64,000 nucleotides of DNA from positions 806,001-870,000 of the forward strand of contig JAZGSX010000010.1 in the NCBI GenBank assembly GCA_039519185.1. The letters run 5' to 3'. Below the pieces are notes generated by a model that was not told the DNA's origin, did not search any database, and worked only from the letters and a program-made list of their open reading frames with translations. This DNA comes from Astragalus membranaceus (Eukaryota > Streptophyta > Magnoliopsida > Fabales > Fabaceae). The translations under genes were made by a program, and so were the position numbers. Each line of letters starts with the position of its first letter. Within the stretch, counting starts at the first letter, position 1. Of this stretch, positions 41,744-54,115 are shown piece by piece.

Positions 41744-44001
41744 CACCCAAAATAATTTAATTAATTATTTGATTAAATTATTTAAGTGTTGCAATATTAT
41801 TATTATTATTATTGGTAATATTATTAGTATAAATTATTAATATGTTATTCTTATTTAAATTTGAGTCAGGGAGTGGTGTTGGCAATTCCGGGACGGTGTG
41901 ACTGGCCCATGAAGCCCAAGCCCGTTAGCTTAGGCTCCAAAGGCGCTAGGGTCTTAGGAATCGCACCACTTGTGGAGAAAAGAAAGAAAAAGCTTGCGAA
42001 GGGAGGGAGAGAAAAGAAGAGTGCGACGGCGCTGAGAAGAGGAAGGGAAGGAAGAGCTTTCGTGTTGCGGTGTTCTCGTACGTGATCATCTTCTTCGTGC
42101 TAGGGGCTTACGCATTCGAGGTAAGGGTGAGCGTTTCGATTTAATATAATTGAGTATGTGATGGGTTTTTGTGGGGTTTTTGGTGTTGTTGTGAATTTGA
42201 GGTGAATGTGCATAAAAATTGATGAGGAATTGAATAAATTATGATGTTGTTTGATGAATGGTTGATGTTGTTATGTGTAATTTCGTGCTTGTGATGTTTG
42301 ATGATGGTTGGGAAGGAATTATGATGTGATCATGCTGATTTTCATGTAAAAAAATTCTGCTGCATGTAAATTATTCGATGAAATGGCCATTGTGCGCATA
42401 TGGGGTGTTTTGGGTGAAACTTCGAATTCTGGGCATATTTTACCGTGCCATCTTTTGCATTTGTGTGCCCAAATTCAATTTTAAACATTTTGGCTCGAGT
42501 GGTTTTATTTTTGCACGTGTCATTTTTGAGTTGTCCCGGTGGGTGTTGCTGTTGTGCGCATGTGGGGTGTTTTGGGTGAAACTTCGAATTCTGGGCATAT
42601 TTTACCGTGCCATCTTTTGCATTCGCGCGCCCAAACTCAATTTTAAACATTTTGGCTCGAGTGGTTTTATTTGTGCAAGTGTCATTTTGGAGTTGTCCCG
42701 GTGGGTGTTGCTGTTGTGCGCATGTGGAGTGTTTTGGGTGAAACTTCGAATTCTGGGCATATTTTACCGTGCCATCTTTTGAATTCGCGTGCCCAAATTC
42801 AATTTTAAACATTTTGGCTCAAGTGGTTTTATTTTTGCACGTGTCATTTTGGAGTTGTCCCGGTGGGTGTTGCTGGGGCGCCATTGTGCGCCTGTGGGTG
42901 TGTGTGTGTGGCGCTGCTGTGCGCGTGGTGCTGGGCGCTGCCTCTGGGCGCGCCTGGTGCGTGTGTTGCGTAGTGTTGTGCGCGCCTTGTGCGCTGGCCC
43001 TGTTTTATTACTGTTCTTGCAATTTAAATGTGATGTTTCTAAGCATGAAAATGTGATGTTTTCTAAATTTAAATGTGTTGTTACTAAAATTTTAAATGTG
43101 TTGTTACTCAGATTCTAAATGTGTTGTTACTCAAAATTTGAATGTGTTGTTACCCAAATTTTAAATGTGATGTTTATGATGATGTTGTGATATAATTGTG
43201 ATGGTTATGACGAGTACACTCTATGAGTGTTTTATGACGATGATGACGAGGACTCCAGGTGAGTGATTTGGTGTTTGCACATGTGTCCATAGTGTCTCAT
43301 AGCATGTGCATAGTATGACGAATAGGCTTCGGCCTCTTATTGACGTAAAACAGTGACGATGTGCCCATAGTGGCTTATTTATGACGAGAATGGTACCATC
43401 ATGCATATACCCAGGCGTGGGTTGCATTTCCATGCACATTCATGATTTATGACTTGTGGTAAAAATTGTGATTTGAATTAGTGTTCAGTGACGATGATGT
43501 TGATGGTGATGACGATGTTGTATGATTGCTTTGTTCACATTACTCTATTATGTGCTTAATTATGTTTTGTTGAAATTCTCACCCCTTCTGCTTGGAATGT
43601 TGCTCTATTGTGGCAACGCTGCAGGTAACCGCGAGTGAAGGTCCTGCTGCCTTCTTTAATAGCTATTGGGATGTCTGTCGAGTCGCTCTCTGATACTGTG
43701 ACACCTAGGGGGCGTGGTTGGAATTTTTTAATTAATTAACTAGTTGTTTAATGATTATGTCGATGATGTGAAACGTGTTTGAGTGGTATTAGTGAGTTAT
43801 TGTTTTATTCCGCTGTGATGTGATTTTTGGAGTTTAACTTTCATGACGGGTGCCTTGTTGCACAAACCTTGATGGGTGTAATTGATGAGTTTTGTTAATG
43901 ACGATGTGGCATTTCTTTTCTATCAGTTGAATTAATATTTGTGAAAAAGAATTACTCTGATAAATGACGTATAAATTATGGGGTAGAAAAGGGGTGTTAC
44001 A
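41739..44001 (+). repeat. 3' LTR of element B
   Basis: It starts TGTAACACCC after a purine tract (ATGGGGGAGAGT) and ends GGGTGTTACA, followed by GTTCA. At 2263 bases it is 29 shorter than the left LTR because of fewer ATT and AAATGTGTTGTTACT units. It contains the same three 162-base units. Confidence 0.93.
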
Positions 44002-44006
44002 GTTCA

Positions 44007-44207
44007 CCGGGTATATAGCACTGGATTGCAGTCGGTGTTATATCATGAGTTTGTTGTACGTACACTGGGGTTAGCACTGTATTGCAGTCGGTGTCGTACT
44101 GTGCGATACACCGGGGTTAGCACTGTATTGCAGTCGGTGCCGCACTTTGTTTGTTTACGTTCACTGGGGTTAGCACTGGATTGCAGTCGGTGTCGTGTTA
44201 ATTTAAA
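44007..44207 (+). repeat. LTR of gypsy F, right part: minisatellite
   Basis: Four units containing AGCACTG(T/G)ATTGCAGTCGGTG start near 44017, 44073, 44119 and 44172. The array continues F's LTR across the B insertion. Where F's LTR ends is not clear; after 44207 the sequence changes character. Confidence 0.65.
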
Positions 44208-44369
44208 AAGGATATTTCTCTATATCTTCACTCCTTCTAGATACACACATCATGTGCTCAATAGAGATATAATTTATCATGATTCAATTAGCTAATTGAT
44301 CGATTTGTAGGTCGAGACAAAACTTTATTTATGATATTTCTCTATATCTTCACTCCTTCTAGAATTTTC

Positions 44370-46700
44370 CATTTAGAGATCAACCATAGAGGTTCAACCT
44401 CCAAATCCATCAAATATAATTTGAGGTCCTTCATATCAAACTCTTTCTTTAAGCAATTTCAAATATGCATTGAGATGATTATACCATATGTGTGCAGATA
44501 ATATTATCCCATGGAGGGATTATTTCAATTGGAGTAATCATCTCAAGAGTCCAAACAGCCAATCTCGAAAAAAATTAGATCCTTCAGGAATCCTCATATA
44601 ATCATGACTATCAAATAAGCCATACAAAAAGTTGTAACACATCCATCGTTGCATTTGAGCCTTTCAAAATTACTTGCATTCACTACAGGTGAATTTATCT
44701 TCGAAATCAAATGTTAAGTCTGTGCGAATACTTTTGAACATCGAGTCTAAAGATTCACATCTTCGGCTGTATTGACTATAGGTCAGAAAAACATTTTTCT
44801 TTGCAAAGAAAGTTTAATTCCGCTTCAATTGCATTTTCCTATTTTTGCCAATCATTGCTTTGTCTAAATTCTTAATAGACTTTGGTTCATGATCCTCTTC
44901 ATCATTTATCATATTTAGCACTACATTATACACACAAAAAGTTGTCAACATTGACTTTGTTTCGGTTCCATCATATTTCATTATTGACATAATTTATTGA
45001 GATCTCATTTCACAAAATTTCAGGTACCTCATCAGTTCTTCTGGAACTTGAAAATTAATTATGTCAAATTACTCGTTAGGAGTTTCCATATCCTCTTTTG
45101 GGTCAACTAGCTTTTAAGCTCATTTCCTTGTTCTAGGATTTTTATTCTTTGAAACCGACTAACCACACGCTTTATGCGTGGTTAAGATTCATGTGCAATG
45201 TCTAAGTGTTCAACAGGGACATCAATTTTTATTTGCGTATTGCAACTGGTGAATAATTTACAAAATTTTGCAAATGAATTATTCTTTGAACTTCTGGTTC
45301 ACCTTGGTTTATAAGAGGATCGAGATAAGATAATAACAGTTTATTTCAAGTAATACTGATTTCCAGTTGCTTATCTCCCCCCCTAATGTTGGGAAAACTA
45401 ATTCAACAAAATGATAATTGGCTGATTAAGTTGTAAATACATCTCTAGTTATTGGCTCAGCATACTTTATGATGGATGGAGATTCATATACTCATATATT
45501 CCCAACATTCTTTAAGGATCCATCTTATTACGTTGTGATGGATTCATTATAGTATGCACAACACATTAGAAATATCTTAGATTGAGAATATTAGGTCATT
45601 GACCAAAAATCAGTTGTAAATGGGAGAACTTACAGATATATGTTAACTTATTGGCTTGATGCGTATCAATATGTCAGCCTGCAAGATTGCATGTTTCAAA
45701 GTTGAAATTGAAGGTTCCATCTCATAAGTATTGGTCATAAAACTTTAGATGTCTATTGAATGGTTCTTCAAGACCATTTTATGAATGAACATATGCTATG
45801 TGATGTCCAATATCAATTCTAGTATACATACAATACTTACCAAATGATTCCAAAATAATTCACATAATGACCTCTTACTCAAATATATGTAGTATATATG
45901 TGGTCATCTAATTGATGCATCAATTAAAATCATAGAATATCACGTGATTGATGTAGTAGTTTACAAATATCACCTTATACACATTTTAGAAATGTGAGGG
46001 ACTTATTATTTCAAATTCTCAACTTGCTTTGGGAACTAGTAATATACAAAAGTTAATGGATTTTAAAAATCTACAGGCTCTTCAATACATGTTCACTAAA
46101 ATTCTTAACTATTTTTTCGCATCATAATAGACCCAGGATGGCCCAACCGGTCTAGCCAATGATAAACTTATTAAAATCCATAAACTTCTGGTTTAAGGTA
46201 GCATGTGTGTACTAATATACATTTAGTACAAACTCAAAGAAAATTTATTTTTCCACATGATCTCCTCTTAGTTTGATATCGTTGAAACTTTATTACTTTC
46301 CATGAGACTTGAGAGAAAAAATATGTGGAATCAATATGTGAAAACTTTTTGTTCCTCAAGCTTGTAACAATACTTTAGCTCTTCTCGAGCCTTCAATTAT
46401 ACATGCAAACTTCTGGTTGCAAGTTCATAATAAAAACACACACTACTATATGACTTTCTGATAGTTTATATACATTAAAACATATGACATAGAAAATCTT
46501 ATTATATTGATGAATCTTCTGGTTCTCCAAAAATATTAATATGTTTCGTCATCTTTATATTAGAAAAATATAATTGAACACATACTAAATTGTAAAATCA
46601 TGTAGACTATTAAAACAACATTTTATTTGGAAACAACATTTTATTTTTAAAACTGCATAGCAAATTTCTGGTTTTCCATAGCATAATTTTAATTGCACTC
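44370..46700 (-). mobile_element. decayed Ty1/copia element (integrase to RT), reverse strand
   Basis: Read on the reverse strand, copia pol motifs appear in order. They include RIDIGHHIAYVHS then NGLEEPFNRHLKF (integrase, about 45830-45700), FPTLGGGDKQLEI (about 45400), QGEPEVQRIIHLQNF (about 45320), DEEDHEPKSIKN (about 44900), and RT phrases including CLKKEFDMKDL (about 44445). Stops and frameshifts are frequent, so this is old. LTRs were not found. Repeated CTTCTGGTT phrases run through 45290-46520. The phrase ATATTTCTCTATATCTTCAC occurs at 44209 and 44333 and may mark a boundary scar. Confidence 0.75.
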
Positions 46701-47123
46701 ATATGTAGCTGCTGGATTTCTAATTTTGAGGGTTAATTTGTTTATTTGGTTTTCCATAGCAAATTTCTTGTGTTTTCTCATGTTATAATTTACAGGCAAC
46801 ACAGATTATTATTTATTGTGTTCCATTTTTGTGATGATTTTTCCTTTCTCATAAGATTCTTTTGCTTATTATGCGATGATATTGTAAAAATGTGAAACAT
46901 ATTGCTCAAATTGTAGGGAAGCCAAAAGAAGCAGATATTCGCAAAAGAACAAAAAAACAGAACGCGATGGAGTCTAATAGGGAGAAGATTGTGATTGAGC
47001 ACATGAATCATTTAGGCAGAAACAATTATCCAAGCACATGAGGGGCCTATCACTAGTAAGCAATGCTATTTTACTTTCTGGACCTGCAGGTATATATATT
47101 TCCTACAACTTTTATCTTCTCAT

Positions 47124-47900
47124 GAGCATTAAGACAGTCATGATAGTCACGCTACTGCTATAAGAGGTTCCAAGAGGCATGCAACCAAATTGACCAAAAA
47201 AGACTCAATGCACAAAGAAGATTTGAGGGAGAACAGTGCTGAAGCTCAAGTTTCATGTTGGGATATTGAAGAGTCAAACATGGACACTTGCAAGTATGTC
47301 ACATAAATGCAAAATAGCATACTTTTAGAAACTCTATTACTTGGTTTAGGTGTTGTATTGCAGTAGAACAATCTCCAGATATATAATTTTGAGTTTGGAG
47401 ACTGCAAATGAATCTCATTATTGACTGCCGCAGCTTTCAGTTCTGAGTTAGGTCATCAACATTAGCAAGATATCTCAATCTCACCATTATTCAGTTTAAG
47501 AACAAAAGACACAAGTGTGGTTGTTTTACTTGTACATTTATTCATGAACTTCTTTTTTTAGAGCAGGTTATAGAGAGAGGAAGCCAAAATCATTGCATGG
47601 GAGAATCTGCAGAAAGCAATGGCCGAAGCTGCAATACGGAAACGTGAGGTATTTTTATTCATCAAAATTATGTTTGAATTTAACTTCCTCATACCATGTA
47701 TTTATTGTCTAAAAACAAAATCGTATTCATAGTATCATGATTAAAACTAAATGAGTTCTTTAAAAGAAGATTCATAGAACGAGTTTATATTCATAATATC
47801 ATGATTAAGACTAAGATATGTATTCATATTTGACACAGATGAAAATGGAAAATTCAAAATCGTATTCTGGGTTTACTTGATGCTATATTTATTTGTTGCT
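47124..47900 (+). pseudogene. captured remorin fragment
   Basis: An exon-like block up to 47293 encodes HATAIRGSKRHATKLTKKDS, then AEAQVSCWDIEESNMDTCK, with a GT donor. Exon 47567-47648 encodes VIEREEAKIIAWENLQKAMA, then EAAIRKRE. A third block from 47839 begins MKMENSKSYSG, in place of the expected MKLEKK-type phrase. EEAK..AWENLQKA is the signature of the remorin C-terminal domain, a plant plasma-membrane nanodomain protein with a coiled coil. Exon borders follow the GT/AG rule and the remorin exon order. The third block is decayed and the C-terminal anchor is absent. Confidence 0.8.
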
Positions 47901-48588
47901 TTCTTCAATCATTGTTCAAATTTCATGAAAGAAGGTATATATGGACCTGAGAAGTGAAGATATATTCACCATTGTTCACGAATCCTCTCTTACGAAACTT
48001 AATTTTGCCGTGATTGATGTGTCCTGACAGTTTGTCATTCCAGTGTTAGGAGCTTCATGGTTTAGCTCTTATTGCGATGTAAACTTTTTAAACTCTAGCC
48101 ATATACGTGTGTGTGTTTATTATATGCTATGTTAAATTATGTGTTGTAATGTTAAGGAAAGAAAATTCTGAGAATGATGAGGATGAATTCAAGGTTTAAA
48201 GGGAATTTTTCATCTCATTAGGCAATGGAAAACTTTCATAACACATGGAGCAGTTTTCTGCACAAGACAGTTCCTAATATTAGATTTTGTTTCAAGAAGG
48301 GAAAAAGTTGATTTATTCACAAGTTGGTTAATGGAATATGATGAACAAGGTTAGTTTAGACATGAACATATTATAGCTTTAAAAAATTTATTAAAAGAAA
48401 ATAGACTTTGGATCTTCTCTTGTGTTTTTATACTCTTCAAATTTATTAAAAGAAGGAATATGATGAAATGTTCTGGCTTCTGCATCGGGTGCTTATGAAT
48501 ATCACATTATCTCTTTGATTTGTTGTTTTTGATTTGTTGTTTCTGGTTATTGATTTATATCATTGATAAATTTGTTGTGTCTTTGTAG

Positions 48589-49090
48589 GTCAATAAGTTT
48601 GTGGGATCTAAGTGTTTTCAACAAATAGTGGAGGTAACAACACTGTATATTTCTCTTGAGTTTCTTGCATTTATGCTTGCCATTATTAACATCAGGACTT
48701 GTTGGTTTGAATGATTAAAAAAAGATTTGTTTTGATTATAGTTTGCTTTAAAATACCTGATGATATCATAATTTATGTTTGTGGCATCATAATTTGACTT
48801 TTGATGGGTTTATGGGTTTCAAGTGAAAACTGACAACAGTTAATTTATCCTGTGTAGTAGGCTAGAGTTGGAAGCAATGCACTTTTAGCCATAATTCCTG
48901 ATCCAGTAACATGTTTTTCCACTACAAGATACTATCAAAAACAAGTCCTCTCTTTGGACTCAAATTTGGTCGTTGTTGATTGGATTACTAGTGGGCGCCA
49001 TGAAAGTGGAGAAAAATGGGATTTTGATCTATACAGGAGCTCCAATAATATATTTTTAGATGATGTCCAGCCTTTGTTTCTGGATATAGT
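48589..49090 (+). pseudogene. captured urease accessory protein D fragment
   Basis: Exon 48589-48633 (after TTTGTAG, before GTAACA) encodes KFVGSKCFQQIVE. Exon 48861-49090 encodes ARVGSNALLAIIPDPVTCFS, VVDWITSGRHESGEKW and NNIFLDDVQPLFLDIV. This matches the middle of plant UreD, which helps load nickel into urease. A few codons are missing after QKQV, and a stop follows LDIV. Two consecutive exons of the gene are kept in order with their intron. Confidence 0.85.
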
Positions 49091-49479
49091 AATAGATTTG
49101 CTGCTGTCCTTGTTAAGCTTGTATCAATTGTTTTCAATTGATATGATATTTTCTGTTTGCTGTAGTATTTAGTTGGCATGGATTTCAGTTTCCATCTACA
49201 AAGTTTGTTGATTACATTTACATTGGATGCTTTTACATGGTATAGTTCTTGCTGGATTTGACGTAATCCTTTAGTTTACAGTAATATTATGAGGATAAGA
49301 GGGATTTTGCTTTCATTTTTAATTAATCAGTGAAGGTTGTTTATTTGCATTTGTTATTTGGTGATTAGCATGAAAATTGCATATCTTGTGGCTTTTGTTT
49401 CATGATTTTAGCTAAAATACTGGCTTGTGGTTTCTATAAGTGTTTCTGTATCAGGATGCAATTTTTTTTTAAAAAAATT

Positions 49480-49659
49480 ACATTAGCGTGGGCCTAGCCG
49501 CCGCTACACTTTAAGTTGACTATCATGTTGTTGACTTTAGCGTCGGCCTGGCCGACGCTAGTTAATTCGTTAACTTTTTGTAATTGACTAAGTAGCGCCG
49601 TCCCTGGCACTAGCATCGGTTTTAGCGTCGGCCTACTAAAAGCTGTTTTTCTAGTAGTG
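49480..49659. repeat. subterminal repeats and terminus of CACTA-3
   Basis: GCGTGGGCCTAGCCGCCGC, GCGTCGGCCTGGCCGACGC and GCGTCGGCCTAC units precede the CTAGTAGTG end. Two of them are near-palindromes. Confidence 0.75.
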
Positions 49660-51532
49660 CACTTGGCTGACTCAGGCAACCGAGCCCACCCTAGCCGTGA
49701 CACTCTATATGCTGAGGCTTTACTCTCCCTCGGCCTCGCTCATTGCCCCCCGGGATGACCCCTTCCTCGGGGAGTTGTCTTGTGATATGCCCCAAGGGCT
49801 TCTCTTGATTCTTCTCTTAGGCAACTATCTCTTAAATATTTGTCTAGTGGCCTGCCTCAGCACTCCAATTTTACTACTTTTTCTCACTCAGCCCTCGTCC
49901 TACGACCTAATTATTTTTGGGTGTTAACACTTTCCCCCCTTTTTGTGCTGTCATATGGCAGCGAGGTCGTGACTGATGGTGCAAATTTTATTAAATGAAA
50001 TATTACTTTTATCAGCCTATCCGTATACGCCCAATCATGGGTCGAAATGTTTTATGAAATAATTTGTAATGGAAAGCTCAGGTCGAAAACTGCAAGTTGG
50101 TCGAACTGGCTGGCAAAACAATCAGGTCGAAAACTGAAAGTTGGTCGAACTAACTAGGGAAAAGATTTGGTAGAAAACAGAAACTTAATTCCCTTTATTT
50201 TGTAACTGTCACTTTCTTCGAACGGCTTCTTTTCTTTTAAACCCATTTATTCCGTAACCGCAGAGTTAAACATTTTGATTACAATTGATTTTCGAAACAG
50301 TTTTTGACTGGCTATTGATTACTGGAGCCTATGTCTCTAACAGATATTTTTCTTAAAGCCTATATAAACAATTTCGAGTTGCAGTTGAAAGATATATCAG
50401 AAAATCCATTTTCCACATTTCTTGAAAAAGAGCTCTGGGTTGCTCTCCAGTTAATATCCAGTTCTTCTTGCTAGTTCTGATCCCTCTTTCGCTACTGCGA
50501 TTGAGAAGACCCGGTTGTACCTCTGGGAATTTGCGCTGTAGAGGCGGATAAATTCTTCAGGCCAGTCGCAAGACGCCTCCGGTTGTTTATCTAACATTTC
50601 TGTGTTTGCAGGTTTATTTTCGACAGCATCAGTACAATTCTACAGCAGCTACTTCGACTTCGACAGCTTCTGTTTATGCACATTTGGTTCGCAGCAGTCC
50701 TTGCCACTCAACAGCATCAGTCAAAATTTTACTTCTGAAATTCAACTACAGAATTTCGATTGCAGTCACCATCATTCGACTACATCCATCTCAGCATTTT
50801 CGACAACATACATCAGTTCAGTTAGGGTGACGACCCTATTTCAGTTTAGTGTGCTAGGGGAGGGGAAGTCATGAGCCCTATGAACCTAGGCCCCATGAGG
50901 GATCCATGTTTAGTGGAATGGTTTCACCGGGAGTTTATTTTGCCAAATGACCGGTGACATGCTAAAAATCATTGTTAATGTGTTGCCTCTTGTAGCCGGC
51001 TTAAGGGTTTTGAGGACAACGTTAGTTTCAGCCACATAGTCAACTATTAGGACTATGAGTTATGAATCTAGAATAATGAATCAAGCATAATTGAACCGAT
51101 AGAGTTAGTAAGGGGTCTCGATAGAACTCAAAGAGACAAGTTGTCTCACCCTTCATATGTTGTTGTTTTTCAGAGATGCAGGAAAAGTTGAAGATGATGA
51201 GGCATGATTATGGAGACACTTGAGGAGTTGCTGACGCTTTTATTTATTATGTTATGTATTCCTTTTCTGTCTCTTAGAATATACGATTGTACGACCTACG
51301 TTGTTAAAGTTGTAAATCGCTTCCGCATACTTTCTATTTTGGTACTGAACACTAGTTTGAGTGGTGTGAGAACGCTTTATGTATTTTAATGTTGAATTAT
51401 GTAAGTGCGCTTGATGGTTTTTAGCATCGAGGTATTAGTATGTGTTCAGTATTTGAAACAGGAGGTACTCTGATTTATGCCAGTAGTGCATTTCGGAAAT
51501 TCCTACAAGTTAGAAATTATCGGGGTGTTACA
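49660..51532 (+). other. old LTR-like DNA, possibly gypsy LTR remnant(s)
   Basis: The right edge, CGGGGTGTTACA at 51532, is a typical gypsy LTR 3' end, preceded by CTCACCCTTC (51147) and CAGAGATGCAGG. A second promoter-like stretch has CCTATATAAACA near 50357 and a leader ending TTTGCAG near 50611. A 30-base phrase (AGGTCGAAAACTG...GTTGGTCGAACT) repeats near 50082 and 50123. No coding domains are recognised. Part of it could be the far end of F's LTR. Confidence 0.4.
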
Positions 51533-52820
51533 TTTTTAATTGGGGTCTATACGGTAAAATTATTTTAACTTCAAATAACCCCATAAAAGCATTTAACTTG
51601 CAAGAAAAAGGAAGCAAGTCAGCTCTACGCCTAAATACTTGTACAAAAATATTATTCTTAAAAGTTTGATAGTAACAAAAACTTCAATTGACAATACATA
51701 TAAGTTATTGTTCTTTTTTCTTCAAAAATATATTGTCAGTTATGTGTTGAAAACAAAAATACGTTTTATCAACACATTTTTGATAAAAACTTGCACATTT
51801 TTCTGATAAAAACTCAACTCAATGCGCATTTATGTTATATATTGTGAATTTTCAACTTGCAAGAAACGGGAAGCAAGTCAACTCTACGCCTAAATACTTG
51901 TACAAAACTATAGAGGATTAGTGGGAGAAAGAACAAATTGCAAGTAAGTTCAAACCAATTTGATGAATCCAAGTCCGAGAATGATATTTTGACGGTATTA
52001 TTCATTATTAAGCTAGAGGAGAATGAGATATTCAAATTAAAATTGAACGGTCGATTAGGTGTAAGTCACTGAGAAAATCGTAAAATCACGGGACAAATAT
52101 AAGTTAATATAATACCCTTTAATGGTAATTTATTCTAATACCATTAATTACTTCGAATTAAAACATACATCAACAACTGATAAAAAAACATACATCAACA
52201 ACTATTTACAAAAGAGTAAAATCGTCAGTGATGTTTCCTCAATCACCACTATAATTACAAAATATGTTTTCGGCTCCTAAGGTAGATAATAGCCGAAAAA
52301 CAAAAAGTATATTGTCAAGCAGACTTACAATTATGCAAAGAGATGAATACACAATATCTAGCCCTAATTCCAATTGCATCACCTAGTCTCTTGTTTGAGA
52401 TATCACCCTTTTTTATTCTTTGGGTGATCTTCCAAGAAATCGCATCATATCCAACCTTGCTTTATCCCTAACTCTTCCTTGGCAAAAATTGAAAAAGACA
52501 CAATTTAGCTTTTTCCTTTACTCCATTAAGAAAGAACCCTACATTGCAATTTGATTCAGGCTTCCAAAACAAAAAACCAATTAAAGTACAAAATCTATAA
52601 ATTTACCTAGTTTTTATCCCGACTTTACTTGTTTATCTCCACTGGATTTTGATGCAAGCTAGAGAACCAAACTTGTACCTAAAAAAACAATATAACAAAA
52701 TAACAATAGTAATAAGAAGAAAAACAACTAAAATAGAATCAATATGCATAATGATTACTATATGGGTACGTAGGCGTCAATTTCAATCTCTGCATTTTCC
52801 ATGTTGCCTTTTTTTATTCC
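51533..52820. other. unassigned AT-rich region
   Basis: About 1.3 kb with no recognised protein or RNA gene. A direct repeat of about 55 bases (GCAAGTCA.CTCTACGCCTA core) starts near 51597 and 51854. Confidence 0.5.
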
Positions 52821-53545
52821 TGTTTTGGACTGGACCAAGAGGTCCATTAGCAAAACCAGGGGGGCGTTTAGCAATTGATATGGATCAGCCCAACCAAATC
52901 AGCCCATATCCACAACACACGAGCCCAACATGCTTGGACGGTCTAGATCGACTCTACCAATCTGACGATCCACGAGCGGGCACGATTTCCTATAAATACA
53001 GGCGAACTTTGCCCTGAAAAAGGTTCAATCTCTAATCCCTAGTACCTTCACTCATATACTCTCTATATTGACTTGAGCGTCGGAGTGGCTTTGCAGGTAC
53101 CCCCCGGGCGATCACTGACCTCCTACCGGGACAGCAAGAGACCTACCAACAGCAGCCTACCAAAATACTGCTAAGTACAGAACATTGGCAACCACAGTGG
53201 GAGGTTTTTATCTCTCAAATCTCTACTCATTCAACCTTTCTCTTGCTACCCTCTGGCTCCCAAGCTTAGGCCCCGTGTCCGAAGCGTGGCCATACCCACG
53301 CCCCAACCAAAGGGACCTCTTGTGCAATCGCTCCGACAATGCTGCAGCAAGAAGCTCACCCTAAACAGATTGAAGGGAGATTCGCTTCTTTGCCTGTACA
53401 GCCTCCACCCGGCTGGGGAAACCCCTCCTCAGGCGATGGTGGCTACAAGACGTGTACATCACTTCTCCCTAGGCAGAATAGGCAGGGCGCCACAAGCGGG
53501 CACCCAAGAAGACAGCCATGAGCCGGTACCCACGAGGGCGCCGCC

Positions 53546-53645
53546 AAGGATCACAATCGAGGAGATCCCCCGACCTAGGAGGGTACCAAGGTTTGGGATC
53601 GCCATCGAGGAGATCCCTCGACTTAGGAGGGTACCAAGGCGCCAA
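53546..53645 (+). repeat. short tandem duplication in element G
   Basis: Two units of about 55 bases containing ATCGAGGAGATCCC and TAGGAGGGTACCAAGG lie next to each other, upstream of the longer array. Confidence 0.7.
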
Positions 53646-53716
53646 CCACAGAGAGGACCCGGTACCATACCTGGCACCCAAGAAGGTTCTCTAGTATGCA
53701 GGCCATAACTTCATCC

Positions 53717-54115
53717 ATACTTATCCAATGGAGGCGTGTGAGCATGCGTTGGAAACCTAAGAAGAAGAGCTACAATTCTCATGTTGAGCTCAAAATCCAA
53801 TTCGGACGTCTCCGCACCAAGGAAGGGCGCCCATGAGGGCGCCAACAGCATACTTATCCGATGGGGGCGTGTGAGCATGCCTTGGAAAGCTAAGAGGAAG
53901 AGATACAATTCTCATGTTGAACGCAAAGTCCAATTCGGATGTCTCGGCACCCGGGAAGGGCGCCCATGAGGGCGCCGACAGCATACTTATCCGATGGAGG
54001 CGTGTGAGCATGCGTTGGAAAGCTAAGACGAAGAGATAAAATTCTCATGTTGAGCTCAAAGTTCGATTCGGACGTCTTTGCACCCGGGAAGGGCGCCCAT
54101 GAGGGCGCCAAAAGC
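53717..54115 (+). repeat. 133-bp tandem array in element G
   Basis: Three head-to-tail units start at 53717, 53850 and 53983, each ending in the hairpin GGCGCCCATGAGGGCGCC. A fourth, displaced copy starts near 54470. None contains a convincing ORF. Confidence 0.9.

Larger units (their letters stand above)
16655..44001 (+). mobile_element. Ty3/gypsy Tekay-type element B (full length, nested host)
   Basis: Two LTRs (16655-18946 and 41739-44001) start TGTAACACCC and end GTGTTACA. They are flanked by perfect GTTCA target duplications (16650-16654 and 44002-44006). An initiator-Met primer site, gag, protease, RT, RNase H, integrase and chromodomain-like regions follow in gypsy order. CACTA-1 (18.3 kb) splits the integrase, leaving about 9.0 kb of B itself. 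The LTRs differ by about 1-2% over the first 800 bases compared by eye, plus repeat-number changes. Several stops and frameshifts show it is dead. Confidence 0.95.
46701..49659 (+). mobile_element. CACTA-type end with captured genes (CACTA-3, left end not found)
   Basis: At 49659 the sequence closes with CTGTTTTTCTAGTAGTG, the inverse of a CACTACTAGAAAAACAG terminus. It is preceded by TTAGCGTCGGCC / GGCCGACGCTA subterminal-type repeats (49480-49630). To its left lie intron-bearing fragments of remorin and urease accessory protein D on the + strand, the same arrangement as in CACTA-1 and CACTA-2. I could not find the matching left terminus or a 3-base duplication, so the left limit here is only where the copia remnant ends. 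Confidence 0.6.

Noticed and set aside
46436..46460. CACTACTATATG as the left terminus of CACTA-3
   Set aside because: Only eight bases match the right terminus, no 3-base duplication fits, and surrounding sequence looks continuous with the copia remnant.
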